A stretch of 64,000 bases of DNA from contig NZ_FOIR01000002.1 of the NCBI RefSeq assembly GCF_900111145.1, positions 558,001 to 622,000 on the forward strand. Direction: 5' to 3'. Position 1 is the first letter of the stretch. Each line of letters opens with the position of its first letter. The position numbers and the translations under genes are program-made. The notes beneath the pieces were generated by a model. The model did not search any database. It had not been told where the DNA came from and saw only the letters and a list, made by a program, of their open reading frames with translations. Origin of the DNA: Roseivirga pacifica (lineage in GTDB: Bacteria; Bacteroidota; Bacteroidia; Cytophagales; Cyclobacteriaceae). This document shows positions 16,122 to 25,383 of the stretch, one piece after another.

Positions 16122-16175
16122 CTGGTTCTAGCCCCTCGCTGAGACCATTTACCTCCAACAAAAAAGTCTTAGCGA
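16122..16175. repeat. Direct repeat, right copy, with adjoining hairpin
   Basis: Partner of 14762-14812. It runs into a perfect 9-bp hairpin AGTCTTAGC-GAGAT-GCTAAGACT (16165-16187) preceded by A6; read on the minus strand this has the shape of an intrinsic terminator. Confidence 0.65.
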
Positions 16176-16187
16176 GATGCTAAGACT

Positions 16188-16695
16188 AGATTAGGAGAAA
16201 AGCCCCAATCTAACCCTTCCCCAAGTGGGAAGGCTTCTGGCTTGTGCTAAACCTATCTACTCTCTTTTTCACCCTGAGCGAAGCCGAAGGGTCGGCCAAG
16301 TGGCTTCGTTATCGGAGTACCAGTTAATCAGGAATCAGCGACAAGTAGTTTAGTTATTGGTAAATCCGTTCATGGTTCGAAGTTGGTTACCGTAAAAGTC
16401 AATTGATTCCGTCATACTGAACTTGTTTCAGTATTCCATCGATCTTGCACCTAATTAGGAAATTGGGGGATTAGTAAAATAGTGTGCTAGGCTTGTCCGC
16501 TCTCCTTTTCACCCTGAGCGAAGCCGAAGGGTCGACCAAGTGACTCGTTATCAGTAAACCAGAAAACAGTAGGTAAACTTTGACAAACTGAAGCAATTAG
16601 CTAGTGGCTTATCCTTTCTCGGCATCAGTTTCTCCATTTAAAAATTTGTCAAAGCTATCACCGGCCTATATGTTGATTACAAATCGGTCTTTCGT
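16188..16695. repeat. Repeat-rich spacer with composite interspersed repeat
   Basis: No gene seen between 16114 and 16775. The spacer holds CCTTCCCCAAGTGGGAAGG (16212 region), two copies of CACCCTGAGCGAAGCCGAAG (about 16269 and 16509) each followed by GGTCG-CCAAGTG, a CTGAACTTGTTTCAG hairpin (about 16418), and CTTGCACCTAATTAGGAAATT. The same words recur in the same order at 37.3-38.1 kb. This is an interspersed, non-coding repeat family of the genome. Confidence 0.7.
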
Positions 16696-16701
16696 ACATC
16701 C

Positions 16702-16758
16702 TCGTTACAAACGATGATAAAAAAACCAATACCCCACCCAAATTCGTCCCTTAGGGAC
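16702..16758. repeat. Two further short hairpins of REP type
   Basis: TCGTT-ACA-AACGA (16702-16714) and GTCCC-TTA-GGGAC (16746-16758), each a 5-bp stem with a 3-base loop, the same geometry as the H1 and H2 hairpins at 4.6-5.3 kb but with different sequence. They may belong to other RAYT/IS200-type systems of this genome. They lie just beyond the 3' end of the minus-strand gene at 16776. Confidence 0.45.
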
Positions 16759-16775
16759 TAGACACGGGTAGATAT

Positions 16776-17312
16776 TTACTGCTTGCCAGAAGCAACTAAA
16801 CTTAACGCAGAATCATACCCTCCAAAACAATCTATTCTTGTTACTTCCTTCCAGCTCAAGGACATCCTATCCAACCAAACTCCTTCATCACTTATTTCCA
16901 AAATTTCAAAACCTAAAGAATCGTATTCAGATATTTGTCCAACATAACATACAGTATTGTCAATTTCCTCAGTATAAAAAACACCTAAGCTCTTATTATC
17001 CTTTAGATACGAGACAATTCCATTCCATGAGGTTTCTTTATCAAAATGGTCAAATTTATTTAACTCACCCTTCAGTTCAAGAGCATTCATCCTAAACTCA
17101 GATTTCTCTGGCTTTAAAATATAATTACTCAAATCACTTACCCTAATCAAAGTGTAGCCATCTATGATTATTAAATCATCGTGAACAAACTTCAGGAATA
17201 TCCAATCCTGTTCAATAAATACAGGAATCCCATCTAAATATTCGTCTTCAAGGTCAAGACCATCCCTAAAAAATCTTCCATACTGGCCTATCTTGATATT
17301 ATTTGAATACAT
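16776..17312 (-). CDS. Uncharacterised acidic cytoplasmic protein
   Basis: A 178-aa acidic protein with no signal or membrane helix. Alternating strands such as I-F-L-K-F-V-H-D-D-L-I-I-I-D-G and G-V-F-Y-T-E-E-I-D-N-T-V-C suggest a compact beta-rich fold. Size, acidity and position among repeats resemble stand-alone immunity or SMI1-like proteins, but I see no diagnostic motif and make no functional call. It is monocistronic; A+T-rich flanks and surrounding repeats indicate an accessory locus. Confidence 0.6.
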   Translation of the reverse strand: MYSNNIKIGQYGRFFRDGLDLEDEYLDGIPVFIEQDWIFLKFVHDDLIIIDGYTLIRVSDLSNYILKPEKSEFRMNALELKGELNKFDHFDKETSWNGIVSYLKDNKSLGVFYTEEIDNTVCYVGQISEYDSLGFEILEISDEGVWLDRMSLSWKEVTRIDCFGGYDSALSLVASGKQ

Positions 17313-17403
17313 ACTAATAATCGTTATAAACTTCCCTTCGCCAGATTACCAACAGACAAAACACAAATTCGATTTGAAGAACTAATCATAATACTACAAA
17401 AGA

Positions 17404-17431
17404 AAAACGTCACACCTTTACAGGCATGACG
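17404..17431 (-). terminator. Intrinsic terminator of the TonB receptor/DUF4249 operon
   Basis: On the minus strand: stem CGTCATGCCT / AGGTGTGACG (two wobble pairs) with loop GTAA, followed by TTTTTC. Confidence 0.8.
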
Positions 17432-17448
17432 CTATAATTTGAGTTTAA

Positions 17449-18306
17449 CTAATCTTCATTTACTATGATAATCTCTTTGGTAGCAACGGCACTGGCTTGA
17501 AAAAAGCCCATGGCACCATTGCTTAAATTGGTTCGAGGATTGGCTGGTGGCGGACTAAACATGCCCCCATCACTATTAATTAGGTTGTTCAAGTCGTTAT
17601 AGAAGATAAACGCCTCTCGGGTAAGGCTGTACATTTCGGCACGTACCAAATCACCAGGAATGTAATACCCCGCCAATTCTATATCGTCAATTGTTTCGCC
17701 CAAAAGGTTGTCATCGGCAAAGTAAACGTCAGATGGAGAATCCTTGATGAGCGAGTCGTTTCTATAAAACTTAAACAAATACTGATCCTGACGCTCCTGA
17801 GGTTCTTTCGCATAAAACAGCACCTCATAAACTGGCCCAGGCCCTCTATCTTCAATGGCATCTTCATCGTCAGTAAGCTGCTGTGCCAGCGAATCGATAG
17901 GCGTTACAGGCAGCAACTCATCTTGTGCCTCATATACATTTTCACCCAACTCTACCCTCAAAGAATAGGTACGGCCTATGGCACCAATAAAGTCTCCCGC
18001 GGCATAGTAGTAACCTTCCGTTTCTGGCTCTCCCGATGGATTATGCACAAAATCAGCGTAGTTACCCGTTTCATCCGACACCGTTACAATAGCATTTGTA
18101 ATGCGTTCGGTACTGCCCGTTTCGTAAAAAGACCGGCTCTTGGTCACCTTCACAAAGTTTCTACCGGCAGTATTCGTTACCATACCTTCAATAATCACTT
18201 GTTCTTCGGCCGTAGCGGTATCAATGGTTATTGGCTCATCGCAGGCCCAAACCAAGGCCAGCACAAGCATTAGCGAGTATATATATTTTATGTTCATCGT
18301 GTTCAT
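17449..18306 (-). CDS. DUF4249-family lipoprotein, TonB-receptor partner
   Basis: A 285-aa lipoprotein with leader and lipobox L-V-W-A-C (about 18-22) and a beta-rich mature part opening with E-E-Q-V-I-I-E-G-M-V-T-N, typical of DUF4249. These proteins are encoded directly after TonB-dependent receptors with a carboxypeptidase-like domain and are thought to be outer-membrane accessory lipoproteins; the substrate is unknown. It starts 2 bp after the receptor stop, so the two form an operon. ATG 18306 is used; a second ATG at 18297 is equally possible. Confidence 0.88.
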   Translation of the reverse strand: MNTMNIKYIYSLMLVLALVWACDEPITIDTATAEEQVIIEGMVTNTAGRNFVKVTKSRSFYETGSTERITNAIVTVSDETGNYADFVHNPSGEPETEGYYYAAGDFIGAIGRTYSLRVELGENVYEAQDELLPVTPIDSLAQQLTDDEDAIEDRGPGPVYEVLFYAKEPQERQDQYLFKFYRNDSLIKDSPSDVYFADDNLLGETIDDIELAGYYIPGDLVRAEMYSLTREAFIFYNDLNNLINSDGGMFSPPPANPRTNLSNGAMGFFQASAVATKEIIIVNED

Positions 18307-18308
18307 TT

Positions 18309-20660
18309 TTAAAATTCAATGTTGAAGGTTACTGAAGGAAGAATTGGAAATAGATAGATCAAACGGGCTTCTTTTTCGGTGCCATCCCCTATCACATTAC
18401 CGTCATCATCTTGCTTAACTTGAGTGTAAATGGTAAACGGGTTTTTACGGCTATACACATTGTATAGGGAGAATACCCAAGATGTTTTATAGTTTCTATC
18501 GGCATTCTTTCTTGGGTACAATGTTGCGCTCAAGTCCATTCTATTAAAGTCTGGCAGCTTATAACCGTTGCGTTCAGTAATCACATCTGGTAAGTAACCG
18601 TCACCATATTCGTAACTACCTGTTGGCAGTGTAATTGGTCTACCGGTAGCGTAAGTAAAGCTTCCCCCAAACACCCATTTATCGCTGTAATCGTAAGTGG
18701 CCACTACGTTAAGGCTATGTCTTCTATCGTGGTTGGCTAAAAACGATTTGCCCAAGTTTACGCCCGGCACCGTACGCTCTACCCTCGACCAAGTGTAAGA
18801 CACAAAACCAGTAAGCTTACCTTCCTTCTTTTGCACCATAACCTCGGCACCATATGCCTCCGACTTACCCTGTCTGAACTCTGTTACCAGATCTTCATTA
18901 AAGAATATTTGTGCGTTATCAGCAAAATCGGTCACATTTTGAAAACGCTTATAAAAAGTCTCAAAAGAGATTGAATAAGCATTATTCTGCAAATCGTGGA
19001 AGTAGCCCAGCGCAAACTGATCGGCCAACTGAGGTTTTAAATAAACGGAACTCGGCACCCAAGTATTGAAAGGCACCGGCACCGTTCCGCTCGAAACCAA
19101 GTGTGTATTTTGCACCATTCGGTTATAGCTAGCCTTTAAACTTGTAGCGCTTGTGAGCAAGTATCGCGCAGCAAAACGCGGCTCAAGGTTTACATAGGTC
19201 TTTATGTTTTCGAAAGCTCCGTAAGTGGTAGAATCAACTCTTACCGGATTGATGTTGTCTTGCGGATCGGCATATTCATACACCGTTTGCTTACCTATAC
19301 TCTGGAAAACCGAAAGCCTGGCCCCATATTGCAAGGAAAGCTTATCCGAAATTTGATGCTCCATTCCGGCATACAGTGAATGATCAAGTGCATATTCGCT
19401 TGGCAATTTGGTGTCGCTAAAAATGGATTCGGCCCCACTTTCTATATTGCCCGCCTCGAATACGCGATAAGTAACATGGTAGCCAAAATCGAGCGAAAGG
19501 CGTGGATTAAAAAAGAAGTTAAGGTCTTCCTTAAGCGTATATTCTGTCAGGCTCGAGTCCCAGTCAAAAGCATCCACCTGATTCTCTGAACCCAAGCCGT
19601 AATCGAACTTACTGGCAACCAAAGAGGTGTTAGAGAATAGCTTATCGCTAAAAAGGTGATTCCACCGGAATGTAGCCGTTTTATTCCCCCAGTTAAAACC
19701 AAAATCATCACCAAAGCTGAACTTGTCGCGGCCAGCGTAAAGCGACAAGAAAAAGCGGTTGTTGTTATTGGCACGCCAGTTCATTTTGGCGTTGATGTCG
19801 TAAAAGTGCACCAGGTTATCTTGATTGGCTGCTTTCAAAAATAAGTCTACATAAGACCTTCGGGCCGAAATGATGTAGGAACTCACATCCTTTTTAATTG
19901 GGCCTTCAACCATTACGCTGCTGGCAAGTGTTCCTATTCCGGCCTCACCGCCAAACTCTTTGTTATTACCGTCTTTGGTCCTTACTTCTAAAATTGACGA
20001 AAGTCTTCCACCAAAACGGGCAGGAATTCCGCCCTTGTACAGTTCCGAATCCTTGATAACATCGGCATTAAATACCGAAAAAAGCCCAAATAAGTGAGAG
20101 GGATCATAAACCGGAGCCTCATCAATCAATATCAAATTCTGATCGGCACTACCACCACGCACGAAAAAGCTAGAAGTACCCTCGCCTGCTGAAATAACGC
20201 CAGGCATCATTTGCACTGTTTTAATAATATCGGGCTCTCCAAAAAGTGCCGGCAGTTTTTTCACCTGCTCTACATTCAATTCGTTCTTACTCATTTGAAT
20301 GCCCACCACATTAACATCTTGGCGTTCCGAAGTCACCACAACTTCTTCCAGATCGGTAAACTCATCCTCTAGCTCTACATTAAGCTCTGTGTTTTTATCA
20401 AGCGTAATGATTTGCTCCTTGGTTTTGAAACCGATATAACTATAAAGTACCGTATACTGCCCTTCAGGCAAGGTTAAAGAGTAAAAACCATATGGGTTTG
20501 AAATCACCCCATTGGCCTGTTCTTTCACATAAACCGTAACGCCTATTAGCTCTTCCCCAGAACTTGCCGCCCGGACATATCCATTTAATGTGAATTTTTG
20601 TTGTGCCGAGACTGCGAAACATAGCATAGTCAGCCCGAGCACCAAAAGTGTTCTTTGCAT
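18309..20660 (-). CDS. TonB-dependent outer-membrane receptor with carboxypeptidase-like N-domain
   Basis: A 783-aa outer-membrane transporter. A signal peptide (ending C-F-A-V-S-A-Q, about residue 20) is followed by a carboxypeptidase D regulatory-like domain (about 22-105, G-Y-V-R-A-A-S-S-G-E-E-L-I-G-V-T-V), a plug domain (about 115-230, with F-F-V-R-G-G-S-A-D-Q-N-L-I-L-I-D-E-A-P-V-Y) and a beta-barrel ending in F-N-I-E-F. It is shorter than SusC proteins (about 1000 aa) and pairs with DUF4249 rather than SusD, so it is not a classical polysaccharide utilisation locus. The substrate is not readable. The 180-bp upstream gap should hold the promoter. Confidence 0.93.
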   Translation of the reverse strand: MQRTLLVLGLTMLCFAVSAQQKFTLNGYVRAASSGEELIGVTVYVKEQANGVISNPYGFYSLTLPEGQYTVLYSYIGFKTKEQIITLDKNTELNVELEDEFTDLEEVVVTSERQDVNVVGIQMSKNELNVEQVKKLPALFGEPDIIKTVQMMPGVISAGEGTSSFFVRGGSADQNLILIDEAPVYDPSHLFGLFSVFNADVIKDSELYKGGIPARFGGRLSSILEVRTKDGNNKEFGGEAGIGTLASSVMVEGPIKKDVSSYIISARRSYVDLFLKAANQDNLVHFYDINAKMNWRANNNNRFFLSLYAGRDKFSFGDDFGFNWGNKTATFRWNHLFSDKLFSNTSLVASKFDYGLGSENQVDAFDWDSSLTEYTLKEDLNFFFNPRLSLDFGYHVTYRVFEAGNIESGAESIFSDTKLPSEYALDHSLYAGMEHQISDKLSLQYGARLSVFQSIGKQTVYEYADPQDNINPVRVDSTTYGAFENIKTYVNLEPRFAARYLLTSATSLKASYNRMVQNTHLVSSGTVPVPFNTWVPSSVYLKPQLADQFALGYFHDLQNNAYSISFETFYKRFQNVTDFADNAQIFFNEDLVTEFRQGKSEAYGAEVMVQKKEGKLTGFVSYTWSRVERTVPGVNLGKSFLANHDRRHSLNVVATYDYSDKWVFGGSFTYATGRPITLPTGSYEYGDGYLPDVITERNGYKLPDFNRMDLSATLYPRKNADRNYKTSWVFSLYNVYSRKNPFTIYTQVKQDDDGNVIGDGTEKEARLIYLFPILPSVTFNIEF

Positions 20661-20841
20661 TTTGTGTTGTTGTTTTGAGTTGTTGAGATCAATAAACTAT
20701 CGATCGTTCTGCTACATGACGTGTGTAATATCAAACACACGTATGCCCTTTGAAATAAAAGTCGAATTGAATAGCCAAAAGGTTTACAAAGTGGCGAAAT
20801 AAGTTTTTGTTAACCTCAATTCGGCAGCAAAAAGGAACAGC

Positions 20842-21624
20842 CTATTGAGCAGAAAACTGTTTAAGCTTATGCGAAGCTTCTAGCATAGAAAGCTCGTATT
20901 TGGTGTACTCATAGCCTATTCTGAACAGCTCTTGAGATTTTTTAAAATCGAATGTACCGAATCTTCTAAGCTCGCGCGGTAGCAAGTACAAATCGCACAG
21001 TCTGCTGCTGTACTCCACATTGGCGCTTAGTGCCAGCATTGACACGCGCTCTATCATGCGTTTTGGGCCATCAAGGTCCTTTTCGGGTAGAATTGGCGCC
21101 ACATTTACTCCAATAATAATGTCACAACCTTCTTGCAGCAACACTTCTGTCGGTAGGTTGTTCAGAATACCGCCATCTACATAATCATCCTCCCCAATTC
21201 TTACCGGGTCGAAAATTACCGGAATACAGCACGAGGCCATTAAGGCAAGTTTTAAAGAACCGGAATTGAAAATCTCAGGCCGGCCTTTGTTCAGGTTGGT
21301 AGTAGATACAAAAAGAGGAATCTTGGCATGAGCGAATGAGTCTTCTGCCAAGAATTTATCATAGATCAATTCAGATTTTTGAATGCTTAGCAAACCCGTT
21401 GTGCTAAATGCTGGCCAAATAAGTTTTAGAATGTTGGTTTTTTCGAAAATACTGAGCGTTTCTTGCGGAGAGTAACCATAAGCATGAAATGCAGCCGCCA
21501 GAGAACCGGCACTTGCACCACTAATTACATGCACAGGAATATTGGCCTCTTGCAATGCCTGTAGTACTCCCAAATGTGCAAAGCCACGTGCACCGCCTCC
21601 TGATAGCGTCAAGCCAACCTTCAT
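20842..21624 (-). CDS. Patatin-like phospholipase (RssA-type)
   Basis: A 260-aa serine hydrolase of the patatin family. The oxyanion loop is G-G-G-A-R-G (9-14), the nucleophile elbow G-A-S-A-G puts the serine at 38, and the catalytic aspartate is in D-G-G (150-152). There is no signal peptide, so it likely acts on cytoplasmic or inner-membrane lipids. It is the third gene of a coupled set: its ATG shares one base with the stop of the MBL hydrolase (TAATG). Confidence 0.9.
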   Translation of the reverse strand: MKVGLTLSGGGARGFAHLGVLQALQEANIPVHVISGASAGSLAAAFHAYGYSPQETLSIFEKTNILKLIWPAFSTTGLLSIQKSELIYDKFLAEDSFAHAKIPLFVSTTNLNKGRPEIFNSGSLKLALMASCCIPVIFDPVRIGEDDYVDGGILNNLPTEVLLQEGCDIIIGVNVAPILPEKDLDGPKRMIERVSMLALSANVEYSSRLCDLYLLPRELRRFGTFDFKKSQELFRIGYEYTKYELSMLEASHKLKQFSAQ

Positions 21625-22469
21625 TACAGTTCCGAAAGTTTAAATGTTTTATCTAAGCGAACGCCCTTTTCAGTATGCTTTACAGTACAGCATTCATGTT
21701 GGCTATCATGCTCCAAAAAGAGCACATATTCATTATCGGCTGCTTCTTTCAAAAAGACTTCTTTCTCCTGCAAAGTCAACAGTGGCCGGGTGTCGTAACC
21801 CATTACATAAGGCAAAGGAATATGCCCAACTGAAGGCAGCAGATCGGCCATAAACACAAGTGTTTTGCCTTTATACTGAATTTTAGGCAGCATCTGTTTA
21901 TCGGTATGGCCATCAGCAGTTATTATTTCAAACTGTGAGAATGGAGAGCTTCCATCCAACGGAACAAAGTCCAACTGGCCACTTTGCTCAATCGGTAAAA
22001 TGTTTTCTTTCAGGAAAGATGCTTTCTCTCTTGCATTTGGTTGGGTAGCCCATTGCCAGTGGTCTTTGTTCGACCAGTACTTGGCGTTCGGAAAATGAAG
22101 TTCGAATTGATCACCAGCATCATCGGCATAGTCCACTGCCCCACCACAATGGTCGAAGTGCAAGTGCGTAAGAAATACATCCGTAATGTCGCTTCGGTCG
22201 AAGCCTAGTTGTTTTAGCGAACCATCAAGCGAAGCATCGCCATGTAAGTAATAGTGGCTGAAGAATTTAGCGTCTTGCTTGTTACCAATTCCGGTATCGA
22301 TGAGCATGAGCTTGTTGCCATCTTCAATCAACATGCAGCGCATAGCCCAAGTACAAAGATTGTTTGCATCGGCAGGGTTTGTTCTTTCCCAAAGTACCTT
22401 GGGTACCACGCCAAACATTGCTCCTCCATCGAGCTTAAAAAAGCCCGTATCTACCACGTGTAACTTCAT
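21624..22469 (-). CDS. MBL-fold metallo-hydrolase
   Basis: A 281-aa metallo-beta-lactamase-fold enzyme. The metal motif T-H-L-H-F-D-H-C-G-G (101-110) gives H102, H104, D106 and H107; a second-site T-A-D-G-H-T and a late E-H-D follow. The layout resembles quorum-quenching lactonase-like members such as AttM/AiiA relatives, but the substrate cannot be deduced. No signal peptide. Its start overlaps the DUF6090 gene by 4 bp and its stop overlaps the patatin gene by 1 bp, so three proteins are made in a coupled fashion. Confidence 0.88.
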   Translation of the reverse strand: MKLHVVDTGFFKLDGGAMFGVVPKVLWERTNPADANNLCTWAMRCMLIEDGNKLMLIDTGIGNKQDAKFFSHYYLHGDASLDGSLKQLGFDRSDITDVFLTHLHFDHCGGAVDYADDAGDQFELHFPNAKYWSNKDHWQWATQPNAREKASFLKENILPIEQSGQLDFVPLDGSSPFSQFEIITADGHTDKQMLPKIQYKGKTLVFMADLLPSVGHIPLPYVMGYDTRPLLTLQEKEVFLKEAADNEYVLFLEHDSQHECCTVKHTEKGVRLDKTFKLSEL

Positions 22470-23137
22470 AGTTTCGAAGATATCAGCTTATCCAACGCTT
22501 TACAAACATCTACCAACTCATCGTACTTTTCATTTCTATTTGCCAGCATATTGAAATAGCTTCCCATTAAATTAATGGCCTCGTTGGTTTTTAAAGGAGT
22601 TGAATCCTCAATCCTATCTTCTATGGGGTGAAATGCCACATTTTTTAATATGTATGGATACATACTGTTTGAAACTAACTCATCGACAAACTTATCTGCC
22701 CTGCGCAAATCACTGTAAGAAAGCGTGTAATATTTTACCAAGGCTTGTCGCAACTCGAAATCTGAAAGTAGGTTTAAATCGCCCGAATTGATCATTGAGA
22801 GATAAGTACCATTGTTACCGCTAAAATATGGTGTGCTGTAGGTGGCTGTAACATGCCTTCTGCTAAAGCTATCGACCGGGGCCTTCATGTAAATAAACTT
22901 AAACATGTCTCCTGTTAGGGAAATAAGCTGGTTTGTGGTATCAATGTGTTCTTTCAGCTCACTGATGTCGTTTGCCAAATCTGCCTGAAGGGCGCGCAAA
23001 TACTGAGCTTCTTTCTCATCCTGCTTTACATTTTCAGAATAACTCTCTAAGGCGAAAGCTATGGTAATGCCCACAATCACCACCATTAGTTCGGCAAAGT
23101 ACTGCCCCAGCTTCTTATTCTTTCTAGCCATTTTCAA
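22466..23137 (-). CDS. DUF6090-type single-pass membrane protein
   Basis: A 223-aa protein with a short basic N-terminus, one transmembrane helix (about 12-30, F-A-E-L-M-V-V-I-V-G-I-T-I-A-F-A-L) and a helical outer domain. Y-L-R-A-L-Q-A-D-L-A-N-D-I after the membrane helix and the later Y-L-S-M-I-N-S-G-D-L-N-L are typical of the Bacteroidota DUF6090 family. Function unknown. It is the first gene of the coupled trio with the MBL hydrolase and patatin, and is separated from accA by a terminator. Confidence 0.8.
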   Translation of the reverse strand: MKMARKNKKLGQYFAELMVVIVGITIAFALESYSENVKQDEKEAQYLRALQADLANDISELKEHIDTTNQLISLTGDMFKFIYMKAPVDSFSRRHVTATYSTPYFSGNNGTYLSMINSGDLNLLSDFELRQALVKYYTLSYSDLRRADKFVDELVSNSMYPYILKNVAFHPIEDRIEDSTPLKTNEAINLMGSYFNMLANRNEKYDELVDVCKALDKLISSKL

Positions 23138-23163
23138 ATTGGTTGATACTCAATAAAAATGGG

Positions 23164-23193
23164 CATAAAAAAAGCCAACTGAAACAGTTGGCT
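23164..23193 (-). terminator. Intrinsic terminator of accA
   Basis: Perfect 9-bp stem AGCCAACTG / CAGTTGGCT with a 3-base loop, followed on the minus strand by a T7 tract. Confidence 0.92.
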
Positions 23194-23216
23194 TTCAAAT
23201 ATTTTAATGCGGTGCG

Positions 23217-24164
23217 TTACTCAATAACCTCACCCATATCAGAGAATTTCTCAATTCGCGTATTAATACGCTCTTCGGCAGACTGCGCTAAAAGCGGCTC
23301 AAGCTCTTCAAGAATACGCGCTTTCAGGGTATTGCTCATCCACTTAATGTTGCGGTGAGCACCACCAAGAGGCTCTTCAATAATGCCGTCAACAAGGCCA
23401 AAGCCTGTCATATCTTCGGCTGTTAATTTCAAAGCTTCAGCTGCTTGCTCCTTGTAGTCCCAGCTTCTCCAAAGAATAGAAGAGCAAGACTCTGGAGAAA
23501 TTACAGAATACCAAGTATTTTCAAGCATTAATACCTTGTCTCCAACACCAATTCCAATGGCTCCACCAGAAGCACCTTCACCAATAATCACACAGATTAC
23601 CGGCACTTTTAGCATAAACATATCGCGAATGTTTCTCGCAATAGCTTCACCTTGGCCTCTTTCTTCCGCCTCGAAACCTGGGTAAGCACCCGGAGTATCT
23701 ATAAGCGTTACAATTGGCTTGTTGAATTTCTCGGCCATTTTGAATAGACGAAGTGCCTTGCGGTATCCCTCAGGATTAGCCATACCAAAGTTGCGCATTT
23801 GGCGCTGTTTGGTATTTCTACCCTTCTGCTGACCTACAAACATTACAGTTTGGTCGCCAAGCGTACCAAAACCACCAACCATTGCTTTATCGTCCTTCAC
23901 GGTTCTGTCTCCGTGCAGCTCAATAAAGTCATCAGTCATGTTATAAATATAGTCTAAGGTGTAAGGTCTTTCAGGGTGTCTCGACAGTTGCACTTTCTGC
24001 CATCTGGTGAGATTCTTGTAAGTCTCTTCCTTCAATTTCTGAATTTTGGTCTCCAACGATTTTACATCGTCCGAAACATCAACTTTGCTATTTTCTGCCA
24101 GCCTTTTCATTTCGGCTAGCTTATCTTCCAAATCCACTATGGGTTGTTCGAATTCCAAAAGCAT
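23217..24164 (-). CDS. accA: Acetyl-CoA carboxylase carboxyltransferase subunit alpha
   Basis: A 315-aa subunit of the carboxyltransferase that makes malonyl-CoA for fatty-acid synthesis; it works with AccD (not in this window). The N-terminal [13 protein letters not shown], the central [17 protein letters not shown] and the oxyanion segments G-E-G-A-S-G-G-A and [14 protein letters not shown] are all intact. Length is standard. Monocistronic with a strong terminator, divergent from the AI-2E/PerM gene across about 125 bp. Confidence 0.97.
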   Translation of the reverse strand: MLLEFEQPIVDLEDKLAEMKRLAENSKVDVSDDVKSLETKIQKLKEETYKNLTRWQKVQLSRHPERPYTLDYIYNMTDDFIELHGDRTVKDDKAMVGGFGTLGDQTVMFVGQQKGRNTKQRQMRNFGMANPEGYRKALRLFKMAEKFNKPIVTLIDTPGAYPGFEAEERGQGEAIARNIRDMFMLKVPVICVIIGEGASGGAIGIGVGDKVLMLENTWYSVISPESCSSILWRSWDYKEQAAEALKLTAEDMTGFGLVDGIIEEPLGGAHRNIKWMSNTLKARILEELEPLLAQSAEERINTRIEKFSDMGEVIE

Positions 24165-24291
24165 TCAATTTGATTTTTTTGAAGCTACAAAACTAAATAT
24201 TAAACTGCTACCGTTCTTACTTTTTCCGAAAAAACAACATTATTCGTTCTGTCGTCTACTCAGTAACGATTTTTAAGCTTAATTAGTGAGT

Positions 24292-25380
24292 ATGGAACAA
24301 AGCCCTCTTATAGAGTCAAACATTAGAACCATAAAAAACACCCTGCTTATATTTTTAGCGATAGTAGGGATTATGATTATTAAAGCCCTTTCGGGACTTT
24401 TAATTCCTTTGGCCTTTGCCATTTTTGTTGGCCTAATGCTACAGCCGGTTATTCTGTATTTAGATAAAAAGAACTGGCCTTATTCTGTAAGCATTACGCT
24501 CATCACCATTCTTACGCTGGGCTTTCTCTTTCTTATAGGACTGATTGTATTCGATACAGGTGCTCAAATTGTTGATCAAAAAGATAAGCTGTTGGCTCAA
24601 ATCGATGCGAAGTTCATCGACATTATTGACCAACTTTCTTTCATTCCCGGGGTTTCCAGTGTAGAAACCAGTGGTTTCATTCAAACACTGAACAAGCTGA
24701 TCTCTGTTGATTTTCTGCTGAGCACATCGGGTATTGTGGCCGGACAGCTCGGTACATTCACCTTCAATTTTATATTGAGTGCCATTTACCTTGTGGCTGT
24801 ACTGGGCAGTATTGTGCGCTACGAAAAGTACATTGGCTACTTAGAAGGTGATGACCAAAAAGGTAAGGAAAGGCTTATCAATTCCTTTCTAGAAATTAAA
24901 ACAGCCATTGTAAGCTATATGAAAGTGAAGTTCTTTACCAGTTTTTGCACAGGGGTGTTCTTTGGTAGCATAAGCTGGATATTCGGAGTTGACTTTGCCT
25001 TGTTCTGGGGCTTCTTGGCCTTTTTACTCAATTTTATTCCTACTGTCGGCTCAATTGCTGCCACCATACCACCAGTACTTTTAGGACTTATTCAAATCGA
25101 TTCAACTGGTAGTTTCTTCCTGTTTATTGGATTACTTATTGCCACACAATTTATTTGGGGTAACGTAATTGAGCCGCTATTAATGGGCTCTTCCGTGGCC
25201 TTGAACACCGTAACCGTAATTCTTGGCCTTGTAGTTTGGGGCTATATTTGGGGCGTAGCGGGCATGCTGCTTTCTGTACCGTTAATTGTACTGGCACGTG
25301 TAATTTTAGCCCAAATACCAGATGCAGACATGCTGGTAAAACTGATGGGAAGAAGCGAACTGAAAAAACAAAAAGCATAA
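24292..25380 (+). CDS. AI-2E family transporter (PerM/UPF0118)
   Basis: A 362-aa polytopic inner-membrane protein of the AI-2 exporter/PerM family. It has two N-terminal helix pairs, a soluble loop (about 85-140) and the diagnostic later part N-F-I-P-T-V-G-S-I-A-A-T-I-P-P-V-L followed by W-G-N-V-I-E-P-L-L-M-G and L-V-V-W-G-Y-I-W-G. The family includes AI-2 exporters and Na+/H+ antiporters, so the substrate is open. ATG 24292 is preferred to GTG 24286. ApbE follows after 3 bp, suggesting one transcript. Confidence 0.9.
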   Translation: MEQSPLIESNIRTIKNTLLIFLAIVGIMIIKALSGLLIPLAFAIFVGLMLQPVILYLDKKNWPYSVSITLITILTLGFLFLIGLIVFDTGAQIVDQKDKLLAQIDAKFIDIIDQLSFIPGVSSVETSGFIQTLNKLISVDFLLSTSGIVAGQLGTFTFNFILSAIYLVAVLGSIVRYEKYIGYLEGDDQKGKERLINSFLEIKTAIVSYMKVKFFTSFCTGVFFGSISWIFGVDFALFWGFLAFLLNFIPTVGSIAATIPPVLLGLIQIDSTGSFFLFIGLLIATQFIWGNVIEPLLMGSSVALNTVTVILGLVVWGYIWGVAGMLLSVPLIVLARVILAQIPDADMLVKLMGRSELKKQKA

Positions 25381-25383
25381 ATT

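Noticed and set aside
15998-16183. A 61-codon frame overlapping the end of the DUF4221 gene
   Set aside because: Out-of-frame shadow of the real gene running into the direct repeat.
18309-20660. TonB receptor considered as SusC of a polysaccharide utilisation locus
   Set aside because: Too short for SusC, and the partner is a DUF4249 lipoprotein rather than SusD; no glycoside hydrolases are adjacent.
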